64,000 nucleotides of DNA from Acidicapsa ligni (GCF_025685655.1 NZ_JAGSYG010000002.1:496001-560000); one strand, 5' to 3'; counted from the first letter of the stretch, positions 1 through 10,281 are shown. Notes: generated from the letters alone by a model not told the origin. Made by a program: numbers and translations.

Positions 1-96
1 GTTAGCCGTTTCTCTAGCTTGTCGTTCTCCAGTTCTAAGGATACAGGAGATGCAGGTTCGCGCTTTCTCCGGACAATCTCTAGTCAGATGAAGTGC

Positions 97-897
97 TCAC
101 AGATCGGAAAATGGATCGTGAATCGACGGATGACCTTCCCCTGATTTGTCCGTTCCGTTAGAGATCTCGAGGTCGTAGTTGACCACGAATTTGTTCATGA
201 AAACTTCAGAGCGCCATGGTGCGTTGGGGTCGGTCGAGCCATTGTTTGGCGGCAGAATTTGCCGGTCAACTTCGGGGCTTCCAGGAATGGTCCACCGATA
301 TTCACTGCGGAATTTTCGGCTGCAGGCGGAGTAGAGCGAGAGGGTCAGCATCCATTGGCCATCGGCCTGGTCGGAATGATCGACGGGATCGACATGACGG
401 ATGCTTTCGTGGACCTGAATTCCACCATCCTTTGCTCGCTGAAGAATGGAGCCGAAGGTATCTATCCCCAGCTCCACGCCATCCAGAGTCTTGAATATGT
501 GTCCAGGATTCATGTCCACGCTTACGAAGTTCGAAGAACTTTCAAGGCCAAAGTTGCTGTCCGTGAGCGTGTAGGGGTAAAGATCCCAGGTTACGGGGCC
601 GTTCTTGTCGCGTTCCGATTCTTTGCCATATACGGCTCGGAATTGTTCTATCGATGAGCCCGGAAGGACACGAGGTTCGAGAATCTCTCCAGGGCGAACC
701 AGGAAATCCCGGTCGCAGCCCGCTACGTGGAGTGGTTTCAGATTTTGCGGCGGAGCGTTGGAGTGCGACGGTTTCTCGTTAGCGGAGTGAAGCTGGCCGT
801 GGAGTACTGCACGAGGCCGCGCCCACCAGATCAGATACGCTCCTCCTGCGAGGACGAACAATAAAATCGCAATGATCCACGGCAGAGGTTTGGTCAT
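97..897 (-). CDS. Membrane-anchored hypothetical protein
   Basis: This 266-residue protein is not recognised. Starting at the ATG at 897, it opens with MTKP and a hydrophobic stretch at about residues 5-25 (WIIAILLFVLAGG) that would serve as a signal anchor. The rest is hydrophilic and would lie outside the cytoplasm, with two cysteines. An upstream TTG at 978 keeps the frame open for 27 more codons, but the ATG has a purine-rich AAGAGATG before it and puts the membrane segment at the N-terminus. It lies downstream of lon on the same strand, about 140 bases away, so it could be read through from lon. No function is proposed. Confidence 0.6.
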   Translation of the reverse strand: MTKPLPWIIAILLFVLAGGAYLIWWARPRAVLHGQLHSANEKPSHSNAPPQNLKPLHVAGCDRDFLVRPGEILEPRVLPGSSIEQFRAVYGKESERDKNGPVTWDLYPYTLTDSNFGLESSSNFVSVDMNPGHIFKTLDGVELGIDTFGSILQRAKDGGIQVHESIRHVDPVDHSDQADGQWMLTLSLYSACSRKFRSEYRWTIPGSPEVDRQILPPNNGSTDPNAPWRSEVFMNKFVVNYDLEISNGTDKSGEGHPSIHDPFSDL

Positions 898-1033
898 TTT
901 GACATCTCTTGGAAATTCTAACGGACGGACTAAACCAGAAGCTGAGCCGGAAGCTAAACCAGAAACAGCTATGCCCAACCCTTGCCGATCGTCCGGCTAA
1001 GATTGGGCATAACGTTATTGACTGCTTGAGCGC

Positions 1034-3445
1034 TTACTGACGAGCTACCTGGCCGGAACCTAAATCTCCGGTCGGAATTGTCGCCATCGATTCCGCATCA
1101 GGCTCGATCAGAGCGGTGAGCGGAGACTCAAGCGCAATCCGAAGAACTTCGTCCATTTGATCGACGAAATGCAGCTTCATTGCGGACTTGAGGCCCTCGG
1201 GAAGGTCATGCGTATCCTTCTCGTTGGCTGCCGGCAGGATGACTTCAAAGACGCCTGCACGCTGGGCCGCCAGCAACTTTTCTTTCAATCCACCGATGGG
1301 CAGAACCTTGCCGCGCAGGGTGATTTCGCCGGTCATGGCGATATCGCGGCGAACGGGAATCTTCGCCAGGGCACTGGCCAGAGCCGTCGCCATGGTGATT
1401 CCGGCCGAGGGGCCGTCCTTGGGAATTGCGCCCTCAGGCACATGCAGGTGGATGTCCAGGTTGCGATAGAAATCGCGTGGAAGTCCAAGCGCGTGCGCCT
1501 TGCCGCGAATGTAGCTGAGTGCGGCCTGGGCCGACTCCTGCATGACATCGCCGAGTTGACCGGTGATGGTCAGCTTACCCTTGCCGTCCAAAATCTGGAC
1601 CTCAGTAGTAAGGATGCTGCCGCCAACTTCCGTCCATGCGAGGCCGGTGACCAAGCCGATTTCGCTTTTTTCGTGGACTTCAGAATCGCGGAAGCGAGCC
1701 ACGCCGAGAAACTCGTGGATATTGGCTCCGGTGATCTCCTCGGTGTGCTTGGCGCCGTTCTTGACGACACGGCGAGCTACCTTGCGGCAGAGATTACCGA
1801 TTTCGCGCTCAAGGTTGCGAACGCCCGCCTCGCGAGTGTAGTGGCGGATGATGGCCAGAATCGCATCATCGTGGAAGGAGATGTTCTTCTCGGTCAGGCC
1901 AGTGGCTTCACGCTGCTTTTTGAGCAGGTAATTGCGGGCGATTTCGAGCTTTTCGACCTCGGTATAGCCATGCAGGCGCAGGATTTCCATGCGGTCCTGC
2001 AATGGCGCCGGAATGGTGTGCAGCACGTTCGCCGTAGCTACAAACAGCACTTCCGAGAGGTCGTAGTCGACGTCGAGGTAGTGATCCTGGAACGTGGTGT
2101 TCTGTTCCGGGTCGAGAACTTCGAGCAGAGCGGATGCCGGGTCGCCACGGAAGTCCGAAGCCATCTTGTCTACTTCGTCCAGCAGGAAGACAGGATTCTT
2201 GGTGCCGGCTTTTTTCATGGCCTGGATAATCTGGCCGGGTAGGGCCCCTATGTAGGTGCGGCGATGGCCACGAATCTCGGCCTCATCCCGTACACCGCCA
2301 AGCGAGAGGCGCACAAATTTGCGTCCCGTTGCCTTGGCAATCGACATGCCGAGCGAGGTTTTGCCTACGCCCGGAGGTCCAGCGAAGCAGAGAATCGACC
2401 CCTTCGGATTTTTGACCAACTGACGCACCGCGAGGAACTCAAGGATACGCTCCTTGATCTTTTCCAGGCCGTAGTGGTCTTCGTTCAGGACTTTTTCAGC
2501 ATGCTCGACGCTGCGCGTTTCCTTGGATTTTTTCTTCCACGGCACGGCAAGTAGCCAGTCGAGATAGTTGCGGCTTACGGTCGATTCGGCAGACATGGGA
2601 GGCATCGCTTCAAGCTTTTTGAGCTCCTGGATAGCCTTTTCCATCACTTCCTTGTTCATGCCGGAAGTTTCGATCTTCTTTTTCAGCTCGTCGAACTCGT
2701 TCTTTTCGCCGCGGCCCAGTTCCTTTTGGATGGCCTTGATCTTTTCGTTGAGGTAATACTCTTTCTGGGCGCGCTCCATCTGCCGCTTTACGCGGGACTG
2801 GATGTTGCGGTCCATATCGAGCTTTTCGATTTCAACGTCGAGTACGTCGGCGATGCGAGCGAGGCGGGCAGCCGGGTCAAAGATGCCAAGCAGTTCCTGC
2901 TTTTCTTCAATGCCAAGTTGCAGATTGGCAGCGATGACGTCGGAGAGCTTCGCAGGCTCATCCATGCGCACGCTGGCGATCATCGTCTCGTAGTTAAGGG
3001 ACTGCTGCAGTTTGACGTAGCTCTCAAAGAGAGTCGTTACGCGTTGCATCAGGGCCTCTGAGCCGGGTGTCATCTCAAAATTCGATTTGCCTTTGCGCAC
3101 GGTGGCTACGAAGAAACCGTCTGTGTCGGTGATTTCAGATGATTTGGCGCGCTCTACGCCTTCGACCAGCACCTTGATGTTGCCATCCGGCATTTTGACG
3201 CTCTGGACGATATTGCAGATGGTGCCAACCTGGTAGATCTCTTTGGCTTTGGGCTCGTCCACGCTGGCATCGTGCTGTGTAGCCAGAAATATCTTGCGGT
3301 CGCCGTTCAAAGCCTCTTCAAGTGAGCGAACGCTTGATTCGCGGCCCACTACAAAGGGCGTCACCATGTACGGGAAGATAACCATGTCCCGAATGGGCAT
3401 CATGGGCAGTTTGCGTGATTCGTTTTTTTCGCGGGTGGTGGTCAT
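1034..3445 (-). CDS. lon: ATP-dependent Lon protease (LonA)
   Basis: Lon is a cytoplasmic AAA+ serine protease that unfolds and degrades damaged and regulatory proteins. The 803-residue length is normal for LonA. In order it has the N-terminal substrate-binding domain ([14 protein letters not shown] near the start), a coiled linker, the AAA+ module with Walker [10 protein letters not shown] and Walker [10 protein letters not shown], and the C-terminal protease domain. The catalytic serine lies in [10 protein letters not shown] and the catalytic lysine in [15 protein letters not shown]. The ATG at 3445 has GAGGG just upstream. It belongs to the tig-clpP-clpX-lon quality-control cluster but is separated from clpX by a nucleoside-binding protein gene, so it probably has its own promoter in the 210 bases before it. 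Identification is firm. Confidence 0.98.
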   Translation of the reverse strand: MTTTREKNESRKLPMMPIRDMVIFPYMVTPFVVGRESSVRSLEEALNGDRKIFLATQHDASVDEPKAKEIYQVGTICNIVQSVKMPDGNIKVLVEGVERAKSSEITDTDGFFVATVRKGKSNFEMTPGSEALMQRVTTLFESYVKLQQSLNYETMIASVRMDEPAKLSDVIAANLQLGIEEKQELLGIFDPAARLARIADVLDVEIEKLDMDRNIQSRVKRQMERAQKEYYLNEKIKAIQKELGRGEKNEFDELKKKIETSGMNKEVMEKAIQELKKLEAMPPMSAESTVSRNYLDWLLAVPWKKKSKETRSVEHAEKVLNEDHYGLEKIKERILEFLAVRQLVKNPKGSILCFAGPPGVGKTSLGMSIAKATGRKFVRLSLGGVRDEAEIRGHRRTYIGALPGQIIQAMKKAGTKNPVFLLDEVDKMASDFRGDPASALLEVLDPEQNTTFQDHYLDVDYDLSEVLFVATANVLHTIPAPLQDRMEILRLHGYTEVEKLEIARNYLLKKQREATGLTEKNISFHDDAILAIIRHYTREAGVRNLEREIGNLCRKVARRVVKNGAKHTEEITGANIHEFLGVARFRDSEVHEKSEIGLVTGLAWTEVGGSILTTEVQILDGKGKLTITGQLGDVMQESAQAALSYIRGKAHALGLPRDFYRNLDIHLHVPEGAIPKDGPSAGITMATALASALAKIPVRRDIAMTGEITLRGKVLPIGGLKEKLLAAQRAGVFEVILPAANEKDTHDLPEGLKSAMKLHFVDQMDEVLRIALESPLTALIEPDAESMATIPTGDLGSGQVARQ

Positions 3446-3655
3446 TGAGCCCTCATTGACGTTAGATGCGGCGAGACGGCTGAGGCTTCAGGACGCGCTG
3501 CGGTTCTAATCATTTGATTGTATAACCGACTGGGTTTAAGAACAGAAGATACACGTTTTAGGACGCCCCGGCTTACGATTCGCGTGAGTAGAAACAGCTT
3601 CGCAGCCAGCAAGTCCTGCTCAGCGAGTCCTGCTCAGGAACGGGTATGTTTTCTC

Positions 3656-4729
3656 TTAAATCCCCGGTACTGTATCTCGATACTGCGCCCAGCCCCGAAT
3701 CAACTCGGCGGCGACGACGTGCCCCACCGTATAGGCAGAATCGAGCGACGGCAAAAAAGCTCCATAGCGACCGGTATGCTGGCTGGCCAGGCTGGCCGCG
3801 GCATCGAGACCGTTTGGCTGCTGGTCAAAGTTGCTGACCGCCCTCAGTACCAGGATCCTCTTCGGGTCAACGCGCCCCGCATGTTCCAGCAGTTGCAGAG
3901 ATTGCAGCGTCCCCGAGTCTTCCATCGCCGTAGTTGCAAACCGCCCCTGGCCATTTGTGAAATAGCTCATCCACTGCTGCGCCCACTGATCCATCAGCTT
4001 TCCATGCCAGTAGGTCGAGGCGGAAACTTCATCTCCCAGCAGTACGCGGGGTGGATCATGCGCCACGGCACCGTTGAAATGTCCGCGAATCTCCCGCAGG
4101 CTGTCGGAATCCTTCAGCGGCACATCTTTCGTGAGTCCGTAGGCCCACATCGTTAACCCGTGATTGGTCTGATAAACCTGGCCGGCATCGGGTTGAGCCG
4201 GGCTTTCGAAGGGGGAAATCTTGCGTAGCGGCAGTATGCCTGTTGCCCAACCGGCGGGCATCTCCCGCGCGTCAATCTCATGCGCCAGGTCACCATCCAC
4301 TATCCAGTTGGCCCACACTGCCGAGGCCAGTGAAGTAGTATCGGGACTGCCCCCGGCGATTCCCGCGATTATCCAGTAGGCATGGCTCAGGTCGAAGCGG
4401 GGATCGAGGCCAAGAGCCATAATCGTCGAGGCTGCGTGTGCCGTTCCCTGGCCGGTTACGATGGCGAGTTCTCCATCGGCATTCATGCGTGCATCGTGAA
4501 AGGCCGCGGGAAGAGGGAAGACCTGCTCCAAATGGTCGTTGACCACCCAGTTCTGTAACTCTCCAGGCTTGTCGCCGCGATCTTTGCCGGATTCAAACAT
4601 GGTTACCACCACTACTTTGACCGGGATCGGTGCGGCATTCTTCGGCCGTGTAGGGGGCACCACCAACAATAGAAATATTAGAACTGTAAGCGATCGAGTA
4701 AGAATATTGGTGTACACAATTCCAATCAT
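3656..4729 (-). CDS. Secreted purine nucleoside permease (NUP) family protein
   Basis: The 357-residue protein resembles the NUP/purine nucleoside permease family, best known from yeast; bacterial members are exported and related in fold to nucleoside phosphorylases. A hydrophobic signal segment at residues 10-25 is followed by VKVVVVTMFESGKD, the usual family opening. Family-like stretches include TGQGTAHAASTIMALGLDPR, AYWIIAGIAGGSPD and TNHGLTMWAYGLT. The ATG at 4729 has CGAGG six bases upstream. It probably binds or cleaves nucleosides outside the cytoplasmic membrane. Its position between clpX and lon is odd for that cluster. A 21-bp hairpin separates it from clpX, so it is likely transcribed on its own. 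The family assignment is good; the exact activity is inferred. Confidence 0.85.
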   Translation of the reverse strand: MIGIVYTNILTRSLTVLIFLLLVVPPTRPKNAAPIPVKVVVVTMFESGKDRGDKPGELQNWVVNDHLEQVFPLPAAFHDARMNADGELAIVTGQGTAHAASTIMALGLDPRFDLSHAYWIIAGIAGGSPDTTSLASAVWANWIVDGDLAHEIDAREMPAGWATGILPLRKISPFESPAQPDAGQVYQTNHGLTMWAYGLTKDVPLKDSDSLREIRGHFNGAVAHDPPRVLLGDEVSASTYWHGKLMDQWAQQWMSYFTNGQGRFATTAMEDSGTLQSLQLLEHAGRVDPKRILVLRAVSNFDQQPNGLDAAASLASQHTGRYGAFLPSLDSAYTVGHVVAAELIRGWAQYRDTVPGI

Positions 4730-4801
4730 AATGTACCTCGAATCGGAAAGAATGCGACTCTACCGCGGATGGTCCGATAGCTTCGCGAATAGCCCCATCT
4801 G

Positions 4802-4850
4802 CCACAAACAAGAGCCGCTTTTCCGAAGAAAAAGCGGCTCTTGTTTGTGG
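4802..4850 (-). terminator. Long hairpin downstream of clpX
   Basis: A perfect 21-bp inverted repeat (4802-4822 with 4830-4850) surrounds a 7-base loop. The core on the minus strand is AGAGCCGC then T-rich, then AAAAGCGGCTCTT followed by GTTTG. It lies 50 bases after the clpX stop codon and before the next minus-strand gene, which suits transcription termination of the clpPX unit. The U-tract is weak, so it could also act as an mRNA-stabilising 3' end. Confidence 0.75.
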
Positions 4851-4902
4851 TGCCATCTATATCGAAAGCAAAATGCTTCAGTCAAATCTTACAAAACCGA
4901 CA

Positions 4903-6180
4903 TTAGCCAGCTTTTTCGAGGAGCGAAAGCGACAGATCGCGGCGTTCGACCATATCTTTTGTAATTTCAAGGTCGCGAACGCGTTTGTTGCTGGGCAGGT
5001 GGTACATCAGATCCAGCATCAACTCTTCGAGAATCATGCGTAGTCCGCGCGCGCCGACCTTGCGGTGCAATGCTTCGCGTGCCACGGCGCTGGTTGCGTC
5101 CGGAGTGAAGTGCAGATGTACATTCTCGTATTCAAAGAGGCGCTGATACTGCTTGAGAATTGCATTCTTGGGCTTGGTGAGAATCTCGACCAGAGCGGCT
5201 TCGTCCAGTTCATCGAGAACGCCCATGACAGGCAGGCGGCCAACGAACTCGGGAATCAGGCCGAATTTGATGAGGTCCTGAGGCTCGGTCTGGCGCAACA
5301 GTTCTGTATCGCGCAGGGAGCGGATCGTCATGGCTGCTTCGGTCTCGCCCTCGCCTGGGACTTTGAAGCCGAGAGCTTTCTTGCCGACGCGGCGTCCGAT
5401 GATGCGCTCGATGCCGACAAACGCTCCACCGCAGATGAAAAGAATGTTGGTGGTGTCAACAGCAGTAAATTCCTGGTGGGGATGCTTGCGTCCACCCTGG
5501 GGCGGAACGTTGGCAACGGTGCCCTCAAGAATCTTGAGCAGCGCCTGCTGTACGCCTTCGCCGGAGACATCGCGGGTGATCGACGGATTCTCGTCCTTGC
5601 GGCCGATCTTGTCGATTTCGTCGATGTAGATGATGCCGGTCTGGGCGCGGGCGACGTCGCCGTCTGCGGCCTGCAGCAGCTTGAGAATGATGTTTTCAAC
5701 ATCCTCGCCGACATAACCAGCTTCGGTGAGCGTGGTGGCATCAACGATTGCAAAGGGAACATCGAGCATCTTGGCCAGGGTATGCGCCAGCAGAGTTTTG
5801 CCGGAGCCGGTCGGGCCGATGAGCAGGATGTTGGACTTGGAGAGTTCGATCTCGTTGTTGCGCACACGGTTCATCTGGATGCGCTTGTAGTGGTTGTAAA
5901 CCGCCACGGCCAGCTTTTTCTTGGTCTGGTCCTGGCCGATGACGTACTCATCGAGAAAGGTTTTGACATCCTGCGGTTTAGGCAGGTGTGCCGGGGAAGT
6001 AGTTGGGTGAGCTTCGCCGCGGTCATCCTCAAGGATCGAGTTGCAGACCCCCACGCATTCATCGCAGATGTATGCGCGCGGATAATCACTCGGTGATGAG
6101 ATGAGCTTGGCCACAGCGTCCTGCGATTTATGGCAGAACGAGCAGCGCAGTGTGTCTTCAGGTCCCGTGCGCGTTTTCAT
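4903..6180 (-). CDS. clpX: ATP-dependent Clp protease ATP-binding subunit ClpX
   Basis: ClpX is the AAA+ unfoldase that feeds tagged substrates into ClpP. The 425-residue product has the N-terminal C4 zinc-binding domain (CSFCHKS then ICDECVGVC), Walker A GPTGSGKT, Walker [10 protein letters not shown], the ClpP-contacting loop in the form ALGF, and the C-terminal small domain with [18 protein letters not shown]. The ATG at 6180 is preceded by GGAGGAAG. It follows clpP by 36 bases on the same strand, so the two are almost certainly one transcript and act as the ClpXP protease. Nothing is missing or unusual. Confidence 0.98.
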   Translation of the reverse strand: MKTRTGPEDTLRCSFCHKSQDAVAKLISSPSDYPRAYICDECVGVCNSILEDDRGEAHPTTSPAHLPKPQDVKTFLDEYVIGQDQTKKKLAVAVYNHYKRIQMNRVRNNEIELSKSNILLIGPTGSGKTLLAHTLAKMLDVPFAIVDATTLTEAGYVGEDVENIILKLLQAADGDVARAQTGIIYIDEIDKIGRKDENPSITRDVSGEGVQQALLKILEGTVANVPPQGGRKHPHQEFTAVDTTNILFICGGAFVGIERIIGRRVGKKALGFKVPGEGETEAAMTIRSLRDTELLRQTEPQDLIKFGLIPEFVGRLPVMGVLDELDEAALVEILTKPKNAILKQYQRLFEYENVHLHFTPDATSAVAREALHRKVGARGLRMILEELMLDLMYHLPSNKRVRDLEITKDMVERRDLSLSLLEKAG

Positions 6181-6216
6181 CAGAACTACTTCCTCCGGAG
6201 AAAATGGAGCTTTTGC

Positions 6217-6807
6217 TTAAGTGCGAGGCCGGTCGATGATTTCGTCGAGGATGCCATATTCTTTGGCTTGCTGGGCGGTCATGATGAAGTCGCGCTCAAC
6301 ATCGCGTTCGATCCGGTCGAGGCTTTGGCCCGTGTGCTTGGCCATCAGCGTGTTGGTGATTTCACGAATCCGCAGGATCTCACGAGCATGAATATCGATG
6401 TCCGTGGCCTGCCCACTCAGTCCGCCCATGGAGGGCTGATGAATCAGGATGCGTGAGTTAGGCAACGCAAACCGCTTGCCTTTTGTTCCCGACAGCAACA
6501 GGAAAGCACCCATGCTGGCAGCTTGCCCGATGCAGTAAGTGACGACGTTGTTCTTGATGAACTGCATCGTATCGTAAATGGCGAGACCGGCTGTGATGGA
6601 ACCGCCGGGAGAGTTGATGTAGAGCTGGATGTCCTTCTCTGGGTCCTCACCGGAGAGGAACAGCATTTGCGCAACGATAAGGTTGGCAATCTGGTCGTCG
6701 ATCGGAGTTCCAAGGAAGATGATGTTATCGCGGAGCAGACGGGAGTAAATGTCGTAGGCGCGTTCGCCTCGGCTCGTCTGCTCGACCACCATGGGGACTA
6801 GTGCCAT
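6217..6807 (-). CDS. clpP: ATP-dependent Clp protease proteolytic subunit ClpP
   Basis: ClpP forms the self-compartmentalised serine peptidase core of ClpXP. The 196-residue protein has the usual length. The catalytic triad is visible: Ser98 in QAASMGAF, His123 in LIHQPSMGG and Asp173 in [10 protein letters not shown]. There is no long propeptide. The N-terminal part with [19 protein letters not shown] is typical. It sits directly upstream of clpX (36 bases) and downstream of tig on the same strand, the classical tig-clpP-clpX order. Confidence 0.98.
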   Translation of the reverse strand: MALVPMVVEQTSRGERAYDIYSRLLRDNIIFLGTPIDDQIANLIVAQMLFLSGEDPEKDIQLYINSPGGSITAGLAIYDTMQFIKNNVVTYCIGQAASMGAFLLLSGTKGKRFALPNSRILIHQPSMGGLSGQATDIDIHAREILRIREITNTLMAKHTGQSLDRIERDVERDFIMTAQQAKEYGILDEIIDRPRT

Positions 6808-6961
6808 TGCGCTATTCTCTCACTTTGCATCGGTGCCTGGTGGGGCTCCGGGGTGATTATCTTCCCGGGCTGACTTACTTTCGGCAGCCCGGCTTTGCCA
6901 CTTTGGTTTTGCCAGCCCCCGAATCTTTCCAGTTGCTGGCCCATTGCGCTTTGGCTTTCAG

Positions 6962-8392
6962 TTACGCCGCAGGCAGGCGTTGGTAGAGCACGCTTGCGGT
7001 CTTTTCACGCCTAAGTTGTTCCCGGATTCTAGCCAGACCGCCGTCTTCCGTCAAACGGGCACGCACGGTTTCGATCGGCTCGCGAGCCTGAAGAGCAGCC
7101 ATGTACAGCTCCTGCTCAAACTCTTCGTCCGAAACAGAGACGTCTTCAATATCGGCGATTTTGTCCAGCAGCAGCGAGGTCTTGACCTCATTGATGGCGG
7201 AATCACGCTGTGCGGCGCGCAGACGGGTAAAGTCGAGCTTGCGCATCATGTCGGGATTCATGCCCTGTGCCGCCAGCGCGCGCAGGCCGCGGTCGAGCCG
7301 CGCATCTACTTGCTGCTGTACGAGAGATTCCGGAATCGGGAAGTTGAACTTCTGGGTCAATGCCTGGAAGAGCGCTTCGCGTGTCTGCTGCTCGGACTGA
7401 CGCTGCTTGGTCGCCAGCAGATGCTCACGGATGCGGGTTTCGAGAGCGGCGAGATCTTCGTAATCGCCTAGTTCCTTGGCGAACTCGTCGTTCAGCTCAG
7501 GCAGAATGCGCTTCTTGATCGCTTTTACTTCAAGCGTGTAGGCGACGTTCTTTCCGGCGAGGTTGTTCTCGGTGTAATCCTCAGGATAGACAACTTCGAC
7601 CTTCAGTTCCTGGCCGACCTTGGCTCCGCGAAGAGCTTCGGTGAAGGCAGGGAGAGTTTCGGCTCCGCCAACTTCGATCAGGGAATCCTGGCCTTCGAGC
7701 GGAGGAAGCGCTTCGCCTTCTTCTGCCTGGACCTGGCCGTGATAGCTGATCTGCGCCCAGTCGCCGTCTACGAGAGGGCGGTCTTCCTCGACCGGCTCAA
7801 CCGTGGAACGGGATTCGCGGAGCTGCTTGATCTCCTGCTGGAACTCTTCTTCAGAGGCCTCGACCGTCGGCTTGGGAACGGTTACGTCCTGATAGCCATC
7901 GAGCGAGAATGGCGGGATCACTTCAAAAACGGCGGCGCCGTCGAGCGGCTGACCTTCTTCGAGAGTGAGCCGGGTCAACTGGGGCTGCGATACGGGGGTT
8001 ACACCGGCAGCAGTAATCGCCGCCTGGAAGCGCTCCGGCAGCAGGGCCTCGACAACATCCTTCTTGATCTGCTCGGCAAACCGCTTGCGAACTACCGACT
8101 CCGGCACCTTCCCGGCGCGGAAGCCAGGAATCTTGGCATGCTTTTTGTATTCACGGAGGACGCGGGCAAAAACCTTATCCACTTCTTCAGTGGAGGCTTC
8201 GATTGCGACTTCACGGACGCATTCCGGGTTCAGGACTGGCGCGGGCGCGTGATCGTGGCCCTCGTGATCATGACCTGCGTGGTCATGGCCGTCGTGATCG
8301 CTATGGTCGTGGAGGTCGTGACCTTCCTGGGTTTGGAGGGAGGTTTCGGCGTCGGAATTGGGAGTGTTTTCGATTGTCTCTGCGGAACTCAA
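6962..8392 (-). CDS. tig: Trigger factor with histidine-rich N-terminal extension
   Basis: Trigger factor is the ribosome-bound chaperone and peptidyl-prolyl isomerase. The ribosome-binding signature GFRAGKVP is present, followed by the FKBP-like domain (GDWAQISYHG to NVAYTLEVKAIKKRILPEL) and the C-terminal chaperone arms. I chose the TTG at 8392 because GGAAGG lies six bases upstream; a second TTG at 8449 has no clear site and would cover tandem repeats. From 8392 the protein is 476 residues. About 50 residues precede the normal trigger-factor start (VREVAIEAS), and residues 25-48 hold ten histidines alternating with aspartate (HDHAGHDHEGHDH). Such a segment is not part of the standard family architecture and could bind metal ions. 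It is the first gene of the tig-clpP-clpX set. Confidence 0.95.
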   Translation of the reverse strand: MSSAETIENTPNSDAETSLQTQEGHDLHDHSDHDGHDHAGHDHEGHDHAPAPVLNPECVREVAIEASTEEVDKVFARVLREYKKHAKIPGFRAGKVPESVVRKRFAEQIKKDVVEALLPERFQAAITAAGVTPVSQPQLTRLTLEEGQPLDGAAVFEVIPPFSLDGYQDVTVPKPTVEASEEEFQQEIKQLRESRSTVEPVEEDRPLVDGDWAQISYHGQVQAEEGEALPPLEGQDSLIEVGGAETLPAFTEALRGAKVGQELKVEVVYPEDYTENNLAGKNVAYTLEVKAIKKRILPELNDEFAKELGDYEDLAALETRIREHLLATKQRQSEQQTREALFQALTQKFNFPIPESLVQQQVDARLDRGLRALAAQGMNPDMMRKLDFTRLRAAQRDSAINEVKTSLLLDKIADIEDVSVSDEEFEQELYMAALQAREPIETVRARLTEDGGLARIREQLRREKTASVLYQRLPAA

Positions 8393-8404
8393 AGTTGTGC
8401 CTTC

Positions 8405-8440
8405 CAGGATACAAGTCAGGATACGAGTCAAGATACGGTC
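8405..8440. repeat. 12-bp tandem repeat, three copies, before tig
   Basis: Three consecutive 12-base units (CAGGATACAAGT, CAGGATACGAGT, CAAGATACGGTC on the plus strand) lie just upstream of the favoured tig start. If translation began at the upstream TTG they would encode an ILTRILT-type repeat, which does not look like trigger factor. They therefore more likely lie in the 5' untranslated region. Confidence 0.7.
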
Positions 8441-8702
8441 AAAATGCAAACCAACTGCGCGTCTCCCTGTCGGCTAAATCTGTTCGGTCCGGCTGGATCT
8501 GTTCGCCGTTAAAGCCTTGCTCGATTTCGAGGAAGCTCCGCAAGAACAGGTCGCGGACAGGAGACATTCTTTCTAATGGTATGAGGGTTGGCCGGACCGG
8601 TCAAACCGAGTCAGCTCAGCCAGGGCGTATGGGCGGTTCAACAACTCTCGGCCAACCGATATCTTGTTTTCAATGAACCACTTGGAAGGCTATGCTCGTC
8701 AG

Positions 8703-8978
8703 CTAGATTTCTTCGGGCAAAGCTGGGCGAACGTAGCGAACGAAGCGTGGATGAGCTGCGCCGCATGCCTGGAAATTCAAACGCGCCTGCCGCAGACTCA
8801 GTTCGCCATTCACAGTGAGCCGCACTTCCGCGGCGTCGGCAGAGCCTGGCTCCCCATCCTGGCCGTCATCTTCCCACCAGCAGACAGGGCAAAGCTCCAT
8901 TGTTGTCGGTGTCGACAGCGTCTTAGCCCCACAGCAGGGACAGCGAAATCCAGCACAGAGAAATCCAGCATCGGTCAT
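8703..8978 (-). CDS. CPCC family cysteine-rich small protein
   Basis: This 91-residue protein matches the cysteine-rich CPCC family, whose function is unknown. The pattern FRCPCCG at residues 11-17 is followed by ELCPVCWWEDDGQ at 29-41, giving two paired-cysteine knuckles that probably hold one zinc ion. The tail LRQARLNFQACGAAHPRF is also typical. The ATG at 8978 is the only sensible start. It is a single gene on the minus strand, between the secreted epimerase and the tig promoter region. Confidence 0.8.
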   Translation of the reverse strand: MTDAGFLCAGFRCPCCGAKTLSTPTTMELCPVCWWEDDGQDGEPGSADAAEVRLTVNGELSLRQARLNFQACGAAHPRFVRYVRPALPEEI

Positions 8979-9111
8979 GCGTAGAGATAGACGAAGGATT
9001 CTGGCGCGGGATTACAGCGCAGGACCACAGCAGAACAGGCTCCCGGCAAGCGATTGCGGGGAGCCCGTTGACTGCGTTTGATTTGATCCAGATCAGGTAT
9101 CCGGATCCGGC

Positions 9112-10281
9112 TCAGGGAATGAAGACCTTCAGACGGACATGCCACGCCGTGCTCTTGCCCGGTGCCAGCGTGACCATCTGCGTATCCATCTTGCCCCATT
9201 CTTTGCCAAAGGGATCGGCAAAGTTGTACTGGTGCTCTACCGCGATGAACGATTTCGCAGGTGGCGCGTAGACTTGCAGCGTTTTGATCGTGGGCGACAG
9301 ACCCTCGATCCTGACGCCATAATGCGCCTTCGGGTCGGTGATGACCACGGTCACCGGGCCGGCCTTGGTGTCGAAGTCGCTGAAATTGTCATCCATGAAC
9401 TGTTGCCCCAGCGCCTTGCCGCCCGCAGCCTGAAAGTCATACTGCGTTCCCGCTACCGGAACAATTTTGCCGGTGGGAAAGACATTATCGTAGTTATCCA
9501 CGATCGCCATTTTGCTGGCTGGAATTTGAATCCGCGCCTGGGTGCGATCTCCGCTGGGAATGTTGAAGTACGGATGCCAGGCAATGGCGACAGGCTCAGA
9601 CTCGGTGCCGACATTGTGCGCAACGATGGAGGCATCCACGCCCTCAGCCGTGAGGCTAATGGTGATTACGAGGTCAGTCTTCGAGAGCCAGTGGCCGTTG
9701 AAATTGCCGCCGTGAATGATTCCGGTAACGGTGCTGCCTGCGGCCGTCTGCTTGACCCCGAGGTCTTCGACCTTGGATTTCAAAATCAGGCCGTGCATGG
9801 CGTGTCGTTCCGCGCCGGGATTTTTGCCGATGTTGTTGGCCGGTAGCGTGATGGTGTGGCCGTTCCACTCGGTGGTCAGGCTCTTGCCGTCTGCGGATAG
9901 CTTGCCGCGAATGCGATTGGGATAGGGAAACAGAAACGCCGCGCCCAGGCGATAGCTCAAGTCGCCGTTGGGTGTGTCCTGGGTATTGAGCATCTTGGCG
10001 GACTCATCCAGGCTTGGCGAGGCGAGCACGTCCACTTCACCCTTGCCGGGGAAAAACGCCTTGATCTGCTGGACCATGAGGGCGCGACCGGGCAGCAGCG
10101 TTACGCTTGTGAACTCAGGCCTGGTTGTACCCGGCGTGGCTTTGCGGCTGAGCGTGACGGGCTTAACGCCATCGATCATCGGCACGTCAGATTGTCGGGC
10201 AGATTGTTCGGCGTGGCTCACACCAGCAAAGATACCAGCGGCGACGGTGAGCAGTGCAATTGCGCGAGTAGCGTGTTTCAT
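9112..10281 (-). CDS. Secreted aldose 1-epimerase family protein
   Basis: The product resembles galactose mutarotases, which interconvert the alpha and beta anomers of sugars. From the ATG at 10281 (AGGGGA upstream) it has 389 residues, beginning with a clear signal peptide (MKHATRAIALLTVAAGIFAG, cleaved near SHAEQ). The beta-sandwich motifs FPYPNRIRG, ERHAMHGLI with the catalytic-type histidine, and AIAWHPYFNIPSGD with the second histidine are in the expected order, and EHQYNFADPF stands near the C-terminus at the position of the catalytic glutamate. Export suggests action on sugars in the periplasm. The 33 codons upstream in the same frame are rejected because they precede the signal peptide. 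It diverges from the uracil-DNA glycosylase gene. Confidence 0.88.
   Translation of the reverse strand: MKHATRAIALLTVAAGIFAGVSHAEQSARQSDVPMIDGVKPVTLSRKATPGTTRPEFTSVTLLPGRALMVQQIKAFFPGKGEVDVLASPSLDESAKMLNTQDTPNGDLSYRLGAAFLFPYPNRIRGKLSADGKSLTTEWNGHTITLPANNIGKNPGAERHAMHGLILKSKVEDLGVKQTAAGSTVTGIIHGGNFNGHWLSKTDLVITISLTAEGVDASIVAHNVGTESEPVAIAWHPYFNIPSGDRTQARIQIPASKMAIVDNYDNVFPTGKIVPVAGTQYDFQAAGGKALGQQFMDDNFSDFDTKAGPVTVVITDPKAHYGVRIEGLSPTIKTLQVYAPPAKSFIAVEHQYNFADPFGKEWGKMDTQMVTLAPGKSTAWHVRLKVFIP

Noticed and set aside
1157-2242. Long plus-strand open frame inside lon
   Set aside because: It is antisense to the firm lon gene, has no family resemblance and arises from codon bias on the opposite strand. 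The same holds for 5065-6096 over clpX and 7739-8512 over tig.
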